A DNA stretch of 64,000 nucleotides. It comes from Rhizobiaceae bacterium. Lineage in GTDB: Bacteria > Pseudomonadota > Alphaproteobacteria > Rhizobiales > Rhizobiaceae. Below, piece after piece: positions 1 to 7,295 of this stretch; the stretch's first letter is position 1; every line of letters begins with the position of its first letter. A program made the position numbers and the translations under genes. Below the pieces are notes generated by a model. That model made no database searches and had not been told where the DNA came from. It was given only the letters and a program-made list of their open reading frames with translations. The DNA lies in contig JAEPNK010000002.1 of NCBI GenBank assembly GCA_017643495.1, positions 1,116,001 through 1,180,000 on the forward strand. Direction: 5' to 3'.

Positions 1-2
1 AT

Positions 3-155
3 GCAACCAGGGCCGGTCGGGGATGGGCTGGATTGGTCAATACCAATGCCAGCGTACTGAATGGTGTTTTCAGAATTCCCCTTTTCACCGGTCTTCTTGG
101 GCTTGCGCTGCTGTTGCTTGGTTTTGCGGCAATGTGGTTCAGGGAAGGCAAGTAA
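3..155 (+). CDS. C-terminal end of a membrane protein (partial)
   Basis: An open frame enters from the left edge and stops at TAA 153-155. The last 50 residues contain one strongly hydrophobic stretch (PLFTGLLGLALLLLGFAAMW) followed by a short charged tail (FREGK), which is how a final transmembrane helix with a cytoplasmic end looks. The start and most of the protein lie outside the window, so the family cannot be named. It converges with the acetyltransferase gene 41 bases downstream. Confidence 0.5.
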   Translation, partial: ATRAGRGWAGLVNTNASVLNGVFRIPLFTGLLGLALLLLGFAAMWFREGK

Positions 156-196
156 ATAGCTTGCCACAGCTTGCCAACTAACGCGCCTTTGAGCAG

Positions 197-700
197 TCAA
201 ACCGCCCGCGTGGCGTCTCCCTTGTAGGATGCACCCACACCATCAACCAGTTCACAAAACAGCAACCGTCCCCTCTCAACAGGTGCAGGCATGCTGATCT
301 GGCCATGCGGAACAACAGCGAAACCGAAACGCTGGTAATATGGCAGATCGCCCACCAGAAGGATCAGTTCATGCCCGGCGCTCCGGGCCGCTTTCACGGC
401 ATGTTTCATCAGCATTGCTCCCACACCCTGGTTCTTGACATCAGGGTCAACCACCAATGGCCCGAGCAGCAGCGCAGACTTGTCACCAATCATGATTTTC
501 GTAAGCCTGACAGAACCGAACATTTGACCGCCTTTTCCGTTGGCAACAAAAGAAAGCGACGCTTCATGCGGGACTCCCTCGCGCAGACGGAACGCAGAAC
601 GAGCAAAACGGCCCGGGCCAAATGCGCGTGCCGCCATGGCTTCCACACACTCATGCTCATGCTTGGACTCTGTCGTAATGGTCAGTTCATTGATATTCAT
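197..700 (-). CDS. GNAT family N-acetyltransferase (YhbS-like)
   Basis: A 167-residue protein with the GNAT fold signature: a beta-strand segment GPLVVDPDVKNQGVGAMLMKHAV holding the Q-x-x-G-x-G/A pyrophosphate loop that binds acetyl-CoA, and later the YYQRFGF segment typical of the YhbS group (COG3153). It should transfer an acetyl group to an amine, but the acceptor cannot be told from the sequence. Length is normal for a one-domain GNAT. The ATG at 700 has only a weak ribosome site. It shares a strand with the Nudix gene behind it, 205 bases away, and no obvious hairpin separates them. Confidence 0.85.
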   Translation of the reverse strand: MNINELTITTESKHEHECVEAMAARAFGPGRFARSAFRLREGVPHEASLSFVANGKGGQMFGSVRLTKIMIGDKSALLLGPLVVDPDVKNQGVGAMLMKHAVKAARSAGHELILLVGDLPYYQRFGFAVVPHGQISMPAPVERGRLLFCELVDGVGASYKGDATRAV

Positions 701-905
701 GGTTTCAGGCTTTCACGTTCGAAGGATCGACCCGGAGCCTGAACCTGTTTCAGGCAGCCGGAATAGGGCGTGCGTCAACGGACGCTGGGAGCGTCGCCGG
801 TCGTCGTCGATGTGAAAATGCACGTGTCATGACAAGCCTGAAATGAAATGATTGAAAGCGGTTAGCACAGTGTTTTGGGTTCGTCCATGCATTTCCTCGC
901 GCGGT

Positions 906-1367
906 TTACCAAAATTCTGAAACCGGTTGACCCAGAATGTGTTCCTCTATCCGGTTGGCCGACCCCTTCGTCATACCATCCGGCAACTGGTTCACCGGAA
1001 AAAAGCCGATTTCTGCAATCTCGCGATTGGGGAGAAAATCGCGAATTTTTTCCACGTTCTCGCAACGGTAAAGCAGCACGTGATCACGGGCAGAAGCTCT
1101 CCGGTTGAAATAAACACCCAGCAGCGTTGGTGCCTTGCCCGGGGCATGACCTGTTTCTTCCGACAGTTCCTTGCAGGCAGCCTCTAGCGCCGTTTCCCCT
1201 GTTTCGACCCCTCCCCCTGGCAAATACCAGCCTGGAACATAGGTATGTTTGACAAGAAGGATTTCTTCCATTTGGTTGGTCGCAAGCAGCCTTACACCCA
1301 GGGTCATGGGCCGCTTCATCAGAAATCCCAGATGAAACAATTTGCCGACAAAGCGTTTCTGCGCCAT
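906..1367 (-). CDS. Nudix hydrolase
   Basis: The protein (153 residues from the preferred start) carries a near-complete Nudix box at about residues 52-74: G-x5-E-x7-KELSEE-x-G. The usual Arg of the REUxEE core is Lys66 and the last hydrophobic position is His74; the metal-binding glutamates E67, E70 and E71 are intact, so hydrolysis of a nucleoside diphosphate-linked substrate remains likely. I chose ATG 1367 because GAAAGGGGTGAT precedes it; an in-frame ATG at 1409 has no ribosome site. It is divergent from the metallophosphoesterase at 1439. The substrate is unknown. Confidence 0.85.
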   Translation of the reverse strand: MAQKRFVGKLFHLGFLMKRPMTLGVRLLATNQMEEILLVKHTYVPGWYLPGGGVETGETALEAACKELSEETGHAPGKAPTLLGVYFNRRASARDHVLLYRCENVEKIRDFLPNREIAEIGFFPVNQLPDGMTKGSANRIEEHILGQPVSEFW

Positions 1368-1438
1368 ATCACCCCTTTCACCCTGCAGGCCCAACCTGCC
1401 GGTTTTCACAACAACAGACAGTCAGGACACCATTTTTC

Positions 1439-2332
1439 ATGTTCCGGTTTGCCCACATTTCGGATGTACATCTGAGACCATTACCAAAGCCCACTTTCCG
1501 GCAACTGGCGAGCAAACGCATACTGGGCTACATCAACTGGAAGCTCAACCGCCGCAGCTTCCTTGCCGGAGATTATCTGGCAAACCTGGTTAGCGACATG
1601 GCAACCAAGCCGCTCGAACAGGTTGTTGTCACCGGCGATCTTGTCAACATTTCATTGCCTGCCGAGTTCATCAATGCAGCCAAGTTTCTAAAGCTACTGG
1701 GTGAACCTGAAGATGTCTTTGCAGTTTGCGGAAACCATGATGCCTACATCCCCGGCAGCCTCCGCAATGCGATACGGGCATGGCGCCCTTATGTCAGCGG
1801 CGATGGAGACCTGATGCAAAGCGCCAAGGAATACCCGGCTGTCCGCATACGGGGGGATATTGCTTTCATCGCCTGCAATTCCGCCGAGGCAACCCTGCCC
1901 TTTTTCGCCACCGGTTATTTTCGCCGCAAACAGGCCAAGCGGCTTGCAGCCATACTGGAACAACACAAGGACAAGTGCCGGGTCATCATGATCCATCATC
2001 CTCCAATCCGTCATTCCACGCCGCCACACAAACGGCTTATCGGAGTAGGCAGGTTCCAGAAGGTCATTGCTGAACACGGAGCCGAACTCGTACTGCACGG
2101 GCATACTCATCTGGCCACACAAAACGAGATTGCCAGCCCGAACGGTAATGTGCCTGTTATCTGCGTTCCGGCAGCCGGTCATGCTCGAGATATCAACGAA
2201 CACCCTGCAGGCCGGTACAATCTTTTCGAGATAGAGAGGGTTCAGGACCGGTGGGCCATCACCATGGAAGAATACGGCATGGCACGTGGTTCAGACGGAA
2301 TTGGTCTTGTTGCCCGCCACAACCTGAGTTGA
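1439..2332 (+). CDS. Calcineurin-like metallophosphoesterase
   Basis: A 297-residue protein with all motifs of the calcineurin-like phosphoesterase fold in order: D9-x-H11 (SDVHL), GDLVN, GNHD, a HHPP segment and the C-terminal GHTH. These supply the ligands for a dinuclear metal centre. The family (COG1409, Icc-like) includes cyclic-nucleotide phosphodiesterases and other phosphohydrolases; the substrate is not readable here. There is no signal peptide, so it is probably cytoplasmic. The gene is divergent from the Nudix hydrolase and convergent with the MerR regulator. Confidence 0.88.
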   Translation: MFRFAHISDVHLRPLPKPTFRQLASKRILGYINWKLNRRSFLAGDYLANLVSDMATKPLEQVVVTGDLVNISLPAEFINAAKFLKLLGEPEDVFAVCGNHDAYIPGSLRNAIRAWRPYVSGDGDLMQSAKEYPAVRIRGDIAFIACNSAEATLPFFATGYFRRKQAKRLAAILEQHKDKCRVIMIHHPPIRHSTPPHKRLIGVGRFQKVIAEHGAELVLHGHTHLATQNEIASPNGNVPVICVPAAGHARDINEHPAGRYNLFEIERVQDRWAITMEEYGMARGSDGIGLVARHNLS

Positions 2333-2397
2333 ATCATTCACGGCAAAGGCATGCCTGAGGCCCCGGTGGCAGATCACACAGCGGCAGGGCACAACCA

Positions 2398-2817
2398 TCA
2401 AGCCAATGTGCCGGTTTGACGAACCCTGGTGGCTGATTTCAGCAGGGCTCTGAATTTCGGACAGCTGAAATGGTCCTCCTCGGGACATTTCGCAACATGA
2501 CGCAGACTGGCACTCAACAATTTCAGTTCATCAATTTTCCGGTCAATCATGTCCGCTTTTGCAGAGACCGCTTCACGGTCAATCTCAATGTGTTTTTCAG
2601 GCGGGGCCATTTGACCGATCTCTTCAAGTGTGAAACCGGACATTTGGGCCAGGTTAATGAACGCCAGCCTGTCGATTACACTTGCCTCATAAATGCGGCG
2701 CAATCCCTTTCGGCCAGCCGACACGATGAGCCCGACTTCTTCATAGTAGCGCAACGTCGAGACGGGCAGTCCCGAGATACGTGCGATTTCTCCAATATCA
2801 GGCAAACTGTTTTTCAT
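2398..2817 (-). CDS. MerR family transcriptional regulator
   Basis: A 139-residue MerR protein: winged helix-turn-helix at residues 5-70 (IGEIARISGLPVSTLRYYEEVGLI), then a dimerisation helix and a short C-terminal loop with KCPEEDHFSCP. The C-x7-C spacing of that loop matches the metal loop of CueR-type sensors; the four-cysteine Fe-S motif of SoxR is absent. A SoxR-box-like palindrome lies directly upstream (2846-2861), so the gene is probably autoregulated. The effector is not established: a soft metal ion or a redox signal would both fit. Confidence 0.88.
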   Translation of the reverse strand: MKNSLPDIGEIARISGLPVSTLRYYEEVGLIVSAGRKGLRRIYEASVIDRLAFINLAQMSGFTLEEIGQMAPPEKHIEIDREAVSAKADMIDRKIDELKLLSASLRHVAKCPEEDHFSCPKFRALLKSATRVRQTGTLA

Positions 2818-2840
2818 GTTTCATCAATCCGCATTTTCGC

Positions 2841-2871
2841 TTGACCTCAAGTTTACTTGAGTTGGCAAACT
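2841..2871 (+). promoter_or_regulatory. MerR-type promoter with SoxR-box-like operator
   Basis: A 7-2-7 inverted repeat, CTCAAGT TT ACTTGAG (2846-2861), sits between TTGACC (2841-2846) and CAAACT (2866-2871) with the unusually long 19-bp spacer that MerR activators need. The core resembles the SoxR box. The reverse strand also has TTGCCA (2863-2868) 19 bp from the matching position, so the element could serve the regulator gene on the minus strand, a rightward transcript, or both. No clear rightward gene follows before 3034. Confidence 0.6.
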
Positions 2872-3034
2872 GTTGTCCATGATCACTTGTTACAGTGAGC
2901 AGTAAAAATGGAACTGGTATGAAGCCTTTCTGATCGAGCGAACGCCGATGAGCCGATGAAAGGACATCTGGCAGAGCGGACAACCGGCACCGAAAATGCC
3001 TGGCGACTGGCACCACGATGAAAGGCTTGCAGGA

Positions 3035-3667
3035 TTACCCGGCAAGCCCTGAAAACCAGCCCATGATTGTATCCAGTTGCCTGAACCGGACAGCGGCGTA
3101 AAGCAGACCCAGGCCTGTGGCGATACCCATCACGAACCAGAACAACAATTTCAGGAATGCCTTGCCGGAGCCGGTTGACTTGCCGGCATCCTGTTCGGCT
3201 TCTTTGGGATCGGCATCATCTTCACGCGCCGTGAATGCGATCCAGTCTCCTTCAATCATCCGTTCGCGTTCGAGGACGCGCTCGGCAATATAATCGGAAA
3301 TTCTCTCGCCAATTTTTTCAACATTGCTGGTGCGTCCGAGAATGGTCCTGCCCAGACGGGTATCTTTCACGAACTCATATTCGCGACCATCCCCCCCCAT
3401 TCGTACGAATGAGGTCATGTCGATCCACAACCGTGGTGTCTCACCCTTGGAAAGGGCAAACTCGAACTGGTCATGCCCTTCGGGAAGTGCATTGAAAACG
3501 GGCTTCAGGTTGTCCGCAAGTATTTCCAGCCTGCTGACCCGGGCATGCTTGAGATCAACGACCACATCATCACGGTCTGTCTGCCGTGTTCTCACCCGCT
3601 CCATCGACTCGGCCAGATCATGCACCTTGCGGCCAATATCTTCTGCTTCAAGTTCCTTGTCTGCCAT
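3035..3667 (-). CDS. Conserved hypothetical protein with one C-terminal transmembrane helix
   Basis: I do not recognise a named family. The 210-residue protein has an acidic, helix-prone N-terminal part, a middle region of about 100 residues with beta-like sequence (RLWIDMTSFVRMGGDGREYEFV), a charged linker, and one transmembrane segment at about residues 170-192 (FLKLLFWFVMGIATGLGLLY) near the C-terminus. This is a tail-anchored layout with the bulk of the protein on the cytoplasmic side. GGGAGTTTCCC precedes the ATG. It follows the L,D-transpeptidase gene on the same strand 102 bases away, so a cell-envelope role is possible but unproven. Confidence 0.65.
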   Translation of the reverse strand: MADKELEAEDIGRKVHDLAESMERVRTRQTDRDDVVVDLKHARVSRLEILADNLKPVFNALPEGHDQFEFALSKGETPRLWIDMTSFVRMGGDGREYEFVKDTRLGRTILGRTSNVEKIGERISDYIAERVLERERMIEGDWIAFTAREDDADPKEAEQDAGKSTGSGKAFLKLLFWFVMGIATGLGLLYAAVRFRQLDTIMGWFSGLAG

Positions 3668-3769
3668 GGGAAACTCCCTGCATGTTCACCTTTTGTTAAC
3701 TGTGAATATTGGCAGCTTTCTGACGTAATGCAAGCTTGTCAGGGAGCAGGTCACAACAACCGGAATGAT

Positions 3770-5116
3770 TCAAACCTGTCCGAATAATATGTTCGCTACC
3801 AGCTTGTCGCGCCCGTAGACATCCTTGTGATACGAAACCTTTCCGTTTTCCACCCATGCCGTGAAATAGGCAAGATGTACAGGAACAGGACGACGCAACT
3901 TGACACGCTGGGTTGCCGGATTTGCCAGAATGCCCTTGATCTTGGACATGTTGAGCGAATTCCCGAACAGTTTGTCGGCAAAATCCATCGGGTTTTCGAC
4001 ACGGATACACCCATGAGAGAAAGCCCTCTGCGATTGTGAAAACAGGTTTTTTGACTGGGTATCGTGCAAATAGACGTTGAACCGGTTGGGGAAAAGAAAC
4101 TTGACCCGGCCGAGCGCATTATTGTCGCCCGGTTGTTGCTCGATGCGATACGGGAATTTCTTGCCGTTGACTGAATTCCAGTCGACAGAACGCGGGTTCA
4201 TCGCCGGTGCATCCGCTTTCCAGCTTGTATATACCTTGTAGTTGTTCCGCTCGAGATAACCGGGATCCTTGCGCAGTTTGGGCAGCATTTCATTGCCGGC
4301 TATGGACCGGGGAACTGTCCAGGTCGGATTGAACTCGGCATACTGGATTGCGTGGCTGAACATCGGGGTTTTAAAATACGGTGTTCCGACAACAACACGC
4401 CTGCGGTCGGTGGTCTTGTCATTTTCCCGGATAAGCATTTCGAATGCGGCCTGGTTTACAAGCACATACCGCTTGCCAAGACTGCTTGGCAGCCAGCGCC
4501 AGCGCTCCATATTGACGATGATCTGGCGGGCTTTTCCGCTTCCCGGTGCTGCATTGGCCAGTGCCTTGCGCAAAGCCAGATATTGTTCATGGTTGGGACG
4601 CAGCGCATCAATTACCGCCTTTGGCCCCTTGCGGCTTGCAATCTTGAGCCATCCGGTGACATCCGCCTTCTTGCGCGAGATAACGATGTCCGGTTCGGAC
4701 ACAGCAGGAGTTGTACGACCGGCAGAAAGATCACGGCCAAAGCGCCAGAATGCCTGCGACAACAACAGTTCTGCGGAGGCAAGGTCTTTCCCGCCCAATG
4801 AATTCACATTACCCGGAATTCCGGCAAGATAGTCAGACGGGTCGAGACCGTCACTGCCAGCCTGCTGCAGCAGCTGAACGAGCTGCTTGCCGTTTTTGCT
4901 GAGGCCCGTCTTTTCGGTCCATATGCCGTTACCAAACTTGCCCCGGTAGAATTTCTTCAGCGGGTCAAGGTCGATAACCTGTCCTTGCCATTTCAGCGCA
5001 TCACCCCGCAGGACCGAAACCACATTTGCTGCATGGGCAGTCAACGGGTTCATCAACAGGACGGAAGCAGCGGTGCCGGCAAGCAGGCCGCGTCTGGAAA
5101 CGGAGAGGTTTTTCAT
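3770..5116 (-). CDS. L,D-transpeptidase, YkuD domain (YcbB/LdtD-like)
   Basis: A 448-residue exported protein. The N-terminus has a twin-arginine-like signal (VSRRGLLAG plus a hydrophobic stretch) ending at AHA. The C-terminal third is a YkuD domain with the catalytic SHGCIRVENP motif, Cys370 being the nucleophile. Enzymes of this class form 3-3 crosslinks between meso-diaminopimelate residues of peptidoglycan or attach proteins to it. The N-terminal part contains a peptidoglycan-binding-like region (GLDPSDYLAG), as in the long YcbB group. GGGGTAAC lies before the ATG. The Tat-like signal is notable because many homologues use Sec. Confidence 0.88.
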   Translation of the reverse strand: MKNLSVSRRGLLAGTAASVLLMNPLTAHAANVVSVLRGDALKWQGQVIDLDPLKKFYRGKFGNGIWTEKTGLSKNGKQLVQLLQQAGSDGLDPSDYLAGIPGNVNSLGGKDLASAELLLSQAFWRFGRDLSAGRTTPAVSEPDIVISRKKADVTGWLKIASRKGPKAVIDALRPNHEQYLALRKALANAAPGSGKARQIIVNMERWRWLPSSLGKRYVLVNQAAFEMLIRENDKTTDRRRVVVGTPYFKTPMFSHAIQYAEFNPTWTVPRSIAGNEMLPKLRKDPGYLERNNYKVYTSWKADAPAMNPRSVDWNSVNGKKFPYRIEQQPGDNNALGRVKFLFPNRFNVYLHDTQSKNLFSQSQRAFSHGCIRVENPMDFADKLFGNSLNMSKIKGILANPATQRVKLRRPVPVHLAYFTAWVENGKVSYHKDVYGRDKLVANILFGQV

Positions 5117-5209
5117 GACAAGTTACCCCACAACAGGAAAGATGGAGCAACGATATCCGATATCATCCGGCTTGCAAATGATGCACCGGCATACTGGCGA
5201 AAAGTTGAA

Positions 5210-5242
5210 TGGAACAGTCGCACAAAAAGCACAACTGTTCCA
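5210..5242. terminator. Inverted repeat between leuA and the L,D-transpeptidase gene
   Basis: TGGAACAGT (5210-5218) and ACTGTTCCA (5234-5242) form a perfect 9-bp inverted repeat around a 15-base loop. It lies 31 bases past the leuA stop and about 95 bases before the L,D-transpeptidase start on the same strand. It may end leuA transcripts, although no U-run follows directly, or act as an operator for the downstream gene. Confidence 0.4.
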
Positions 5243-5272
5243 TGTTTCTACCTGCAGGCAGCAGCCAGCCCA

Positions 5273-6973
5273 TCAGTCGGGATTGAAAAACCTGTTCACT
5301 GCACTTGCAAGCGCTTCAAGGGAAGCGGCAACAATATTGGAATTGACACCAACACCCCACACCCGCTTTCCCTCAATTTCAGTTTCCATGTAGCAAATCG
5401 CCGATGCATCCGCACCGGGCCGCAGCGTGTGTTCCGAATAATCAATTACTGATATTCCGATATCCAGATAGCTGGAAAGGGCATTGACGAAACCGTCAAT
5501 CGGCCCGGTTCCGGCACCCGATATGGTCACGGCCTGTTCATTGTCGGTAATGCTTGCTTCCAGCTTCCTGACTTTCGAAACGGCACCATCAGCCAGTGTG
5601 GTGTGATGGTCGACATATTTTATCCGGCCCTGTGGCTGGGTCACATAGCTTTGCTGGAATACATCATGAATCCGCGCCGAAGGAAGTTCCACACCCTCTT
5701 CATCGGTGATCTTTTGCACCAGTTCACGCATTTCGATCTGAAGGTTGCGCGGAAGCTGGATTCCGTAATCCTGTGCCATGATATAGGCAATGCCACCTTT
5801 GCCCGATTGTGAATTGATGCGGATGATTGCTTCGTAGTTGCGACCGACATCCTGTGGATCTATGGGCAGGTACGGCACTTCCCAGAGCGGCTGGTTTGCT
5901 TTTTCCAGAGCCTTCATGCCCTTGTTGATTGCATCCTGGTGTGAACCGGAAAACGCCGTATAGACCAGCTCACCCACATAGGGGTGACGCTCCGGAATTC
6001 GCAACTGGTTGGAATACTCGTAAACATCTTTCATCCGGGGAATGTCCGAACAATCCAGTTTCGGGTCCACCCCCTGCGTGAACATGTTCAGGGCAAGCGT
6101 TACAAGATCGACGTTACCGGTTCGCTCTCCATTGCCGAACAGTGTTCCTTCAACCCGGTCAGCCCCGGCCATCAACCCCAATTCGGTCGCAGCAATGCCT
6201 GTACCGCGGTCATTGTGCGGGTGCAGGGAGAGAATGATGGACCCGCGATTGTCGAGATTGCGGCTCATCCACTCGATCTGGTCGGCATGGATGTTCGGCG
6301 TGGACATCTCGACGGTTGCCGGCAGGTTGATGATTAGCTTGTTGTCTTCATCAGGCTGGATCACTTCGGTTACCGCATTGCAGATTTCGAGGGCAAAATC
6401 GAGCTCGGTTCCGGTAAAGCTTTCCGGCGAGTACTGGAACCGGAAACCACCCCCCGCATCTTCTGCCATGTCACGGATCATCTTTGCAGCATCCACGGCA
6501 ATCTGCTTGATGCCCTTGCGATCCATCCCGAACACAACCCGCCGCTGCAGTTCGGACGTTGAATTGTAAAAATGGACAATCGGCTTGTTTGCCCCTTCGA
6601 GGCTTTCAAACGTGCGTGTAATAAGCTCCGGGCGGCATTGAACCAGCACCTGAAGCGACACATCTTCCGGCACCTCTCCCTTCTCCACACACCATCTCGC
6701 AAAATCGAAATCCGTTTGTGATGCCGAAGGAAACCCGATCTCGATTTCCTTGAAGTTCATGTCCAGCAGCAAGCGGAACATTCGCTCCTTGCGATCCTGG
6801 CCCATGGGATCGATCAGCGCCTGGTTGCCGTCCCGCAGGTCAACAGAACACCAGATGGGCGCTTCCGTGATCGTTTTGCTTGGCCAGGTGCGGTCCTGGA
6901 TGTCCACCGGTTCATAGGCCCGGTATTTTTCGCCGGCTTGCGGCATGATGAAACTTGGATTTGTGTCAGTCAT
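5273..6973 (-). CDS. leuA: 2-isopropylmalate synthase
   Basis: Catalyses the first committed step of leucine synthesis, condensing acetyl-CoA with 2-oxoisovalerate. The 566-residue protein begins its TIM barrel with IWCSVDLRDGNQAL (catalytic and metal-binding R-D), contains SLHPHNDRGTG (metal-binding H-x-H) and ends with a regulatory LeuA dimer domain (about residues 430-560) that senses leucine. Sequence and length fit the long, yeast/actinobacterial LeuA subtype (TIGR00970) rather than the E. coli type. I start at ATG 6973; extending upstream adds 22 residues unlike the family. The leader region upstream encodes a Leu-rich peptide and a strong hairpin, pointing to attenuation. Confidence 0.95.
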   Translation of the reverse strand: MTDTNPSFIMPQAGEKYRAYEPVDIQDRTWPSKTITEAPIWCSVDLRDGNQALIDPMGQDRKERMFRLLLDMNFKEIEIGFPSASQTDFDFARWCVEKGEVPEDVSLQVLVQCRPELITRTFESLEGANKPIVHFYNSTSELQRRVVFGMDRKGIKQIAVDAAKMIRDMAEDAGGGFRFQYSPESFTGTELDFALEICNAVTEVIQPDEDNKLIINLPATVEMSTPNIHADQIEWMSRNLDNRGSIILSLHPHNDRGTGIAATELGLMAGADRVEGTLFGNGERTGNVDLVTLALNMFTQGVDPKLDCSDIPRMKDVYEYSNQLRIPERHPYVGELVYTAFSGSHQDAINKGMKALEKANQPLWEVPYLPIDPQDVGRNYEAIIRINSQSGKGGIAYIMAQDYGIQLPRNLQIEMRELVQKITDEEGVELPSARIHDVFQQSYVTQPQGRIKYVDHHTTLADGAVSKVRKLEASITDNEQAVTISGAGTGPIDGFVNALSSYLDIGISVIDYSEHTLRPGADASAICYMETEIEGKRVWGVGVNSNIVAASLEALASAVNRFFNPD

Positions 6974-7097
6974 GGTCTTGTTCTCTTTTATGTGCCGGTC
7001 CGGCATCCTTCCGGATCGTGGACCTGCAGCGGGCAGCATGTTGGGAGTATCACCCGGACAGCTTGCCTATAACATTTCAGGTTGTGTTTGAAAGCAG

Positions 7098-7135
7098 GGG
7101 CAGGCGGCGATTGCCATATCGACCGCCGGGTGCCC
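7098..7135 (-). terminator. Candidate attenuator hairpin of leuA leader
   Basis: On the minus strand GGGCA-ccc-GGCGG-t-CGAT pairs with ATCG-CCGCC-TGCCC around loop ATGGCA, a stem of 14 base pairs with two bulges. It begins three bases after the stop of the leucine-rich leader peptide and lies about 125 bases before leuA. The tail (CCTGCTTT) is not a clean U-run, so whether this is the terminator itself or a pausing structure is uncertain. Confidence 0.55.
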
Positions 7136-7137
7136 TT

Positions 7138-7221
7138 TCACATACGAGCCCGACGATCGCAGCTAAGTGCGAGTAGAAGACCGGAAAGGAGGGCAATAAT
7201 AGAGTACATGTAAAAATACAT
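7138..7221 (-). CDS. leuL: leu operon leader peptide
   Basis: A 27-codon frame (ATG 7221, stop TGA 7138) with the segment IIALLSGLLLALS: six leucine and two isoleucine codons within 12 codons, using CTC, CTT, CTA and other Leu codons. A second ATG at 7209 gives a 23-residue version. Position directly ahead of a strong hairpin and of leuA matches peptide-leader attenuation: ribosome stalling at Leu codons under leucine starvation would change folding and permit leuA transcription. No good ribosome site is visible. This is inference from layout. Confidence 0.6.
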   Translation of the reverse strand: MYFYMYSIIALLSGLLLALSCDRRARM

Positions 7222-7295
7222 AGACTTGTAGCGCCCCGGACGCAAGACAAAAGCCGCCAGATTTATGATCCGGTGCCGGGCAATCACGACAGCGG

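Noticed and set aside
2879-3034. Short frames to the right of the SoxR-box-like promoter (for example fragments WNWYEAFLIERTPMSR and GQPAPKMPGDWHHDERLAGLPGKP)
   Set aside because: They look a little protein-like and could be remains of a decayed target gene, but they are interrupted and I cannot tie them to a family.
3391-3399. A run of C residues inside the one-helix membrane protein gene as a possible frameshift or phase-variation tract
   Set aside because: The frame is intact through it, the run is short, and the codons read as plausible protein (RMGGDGREYEF).
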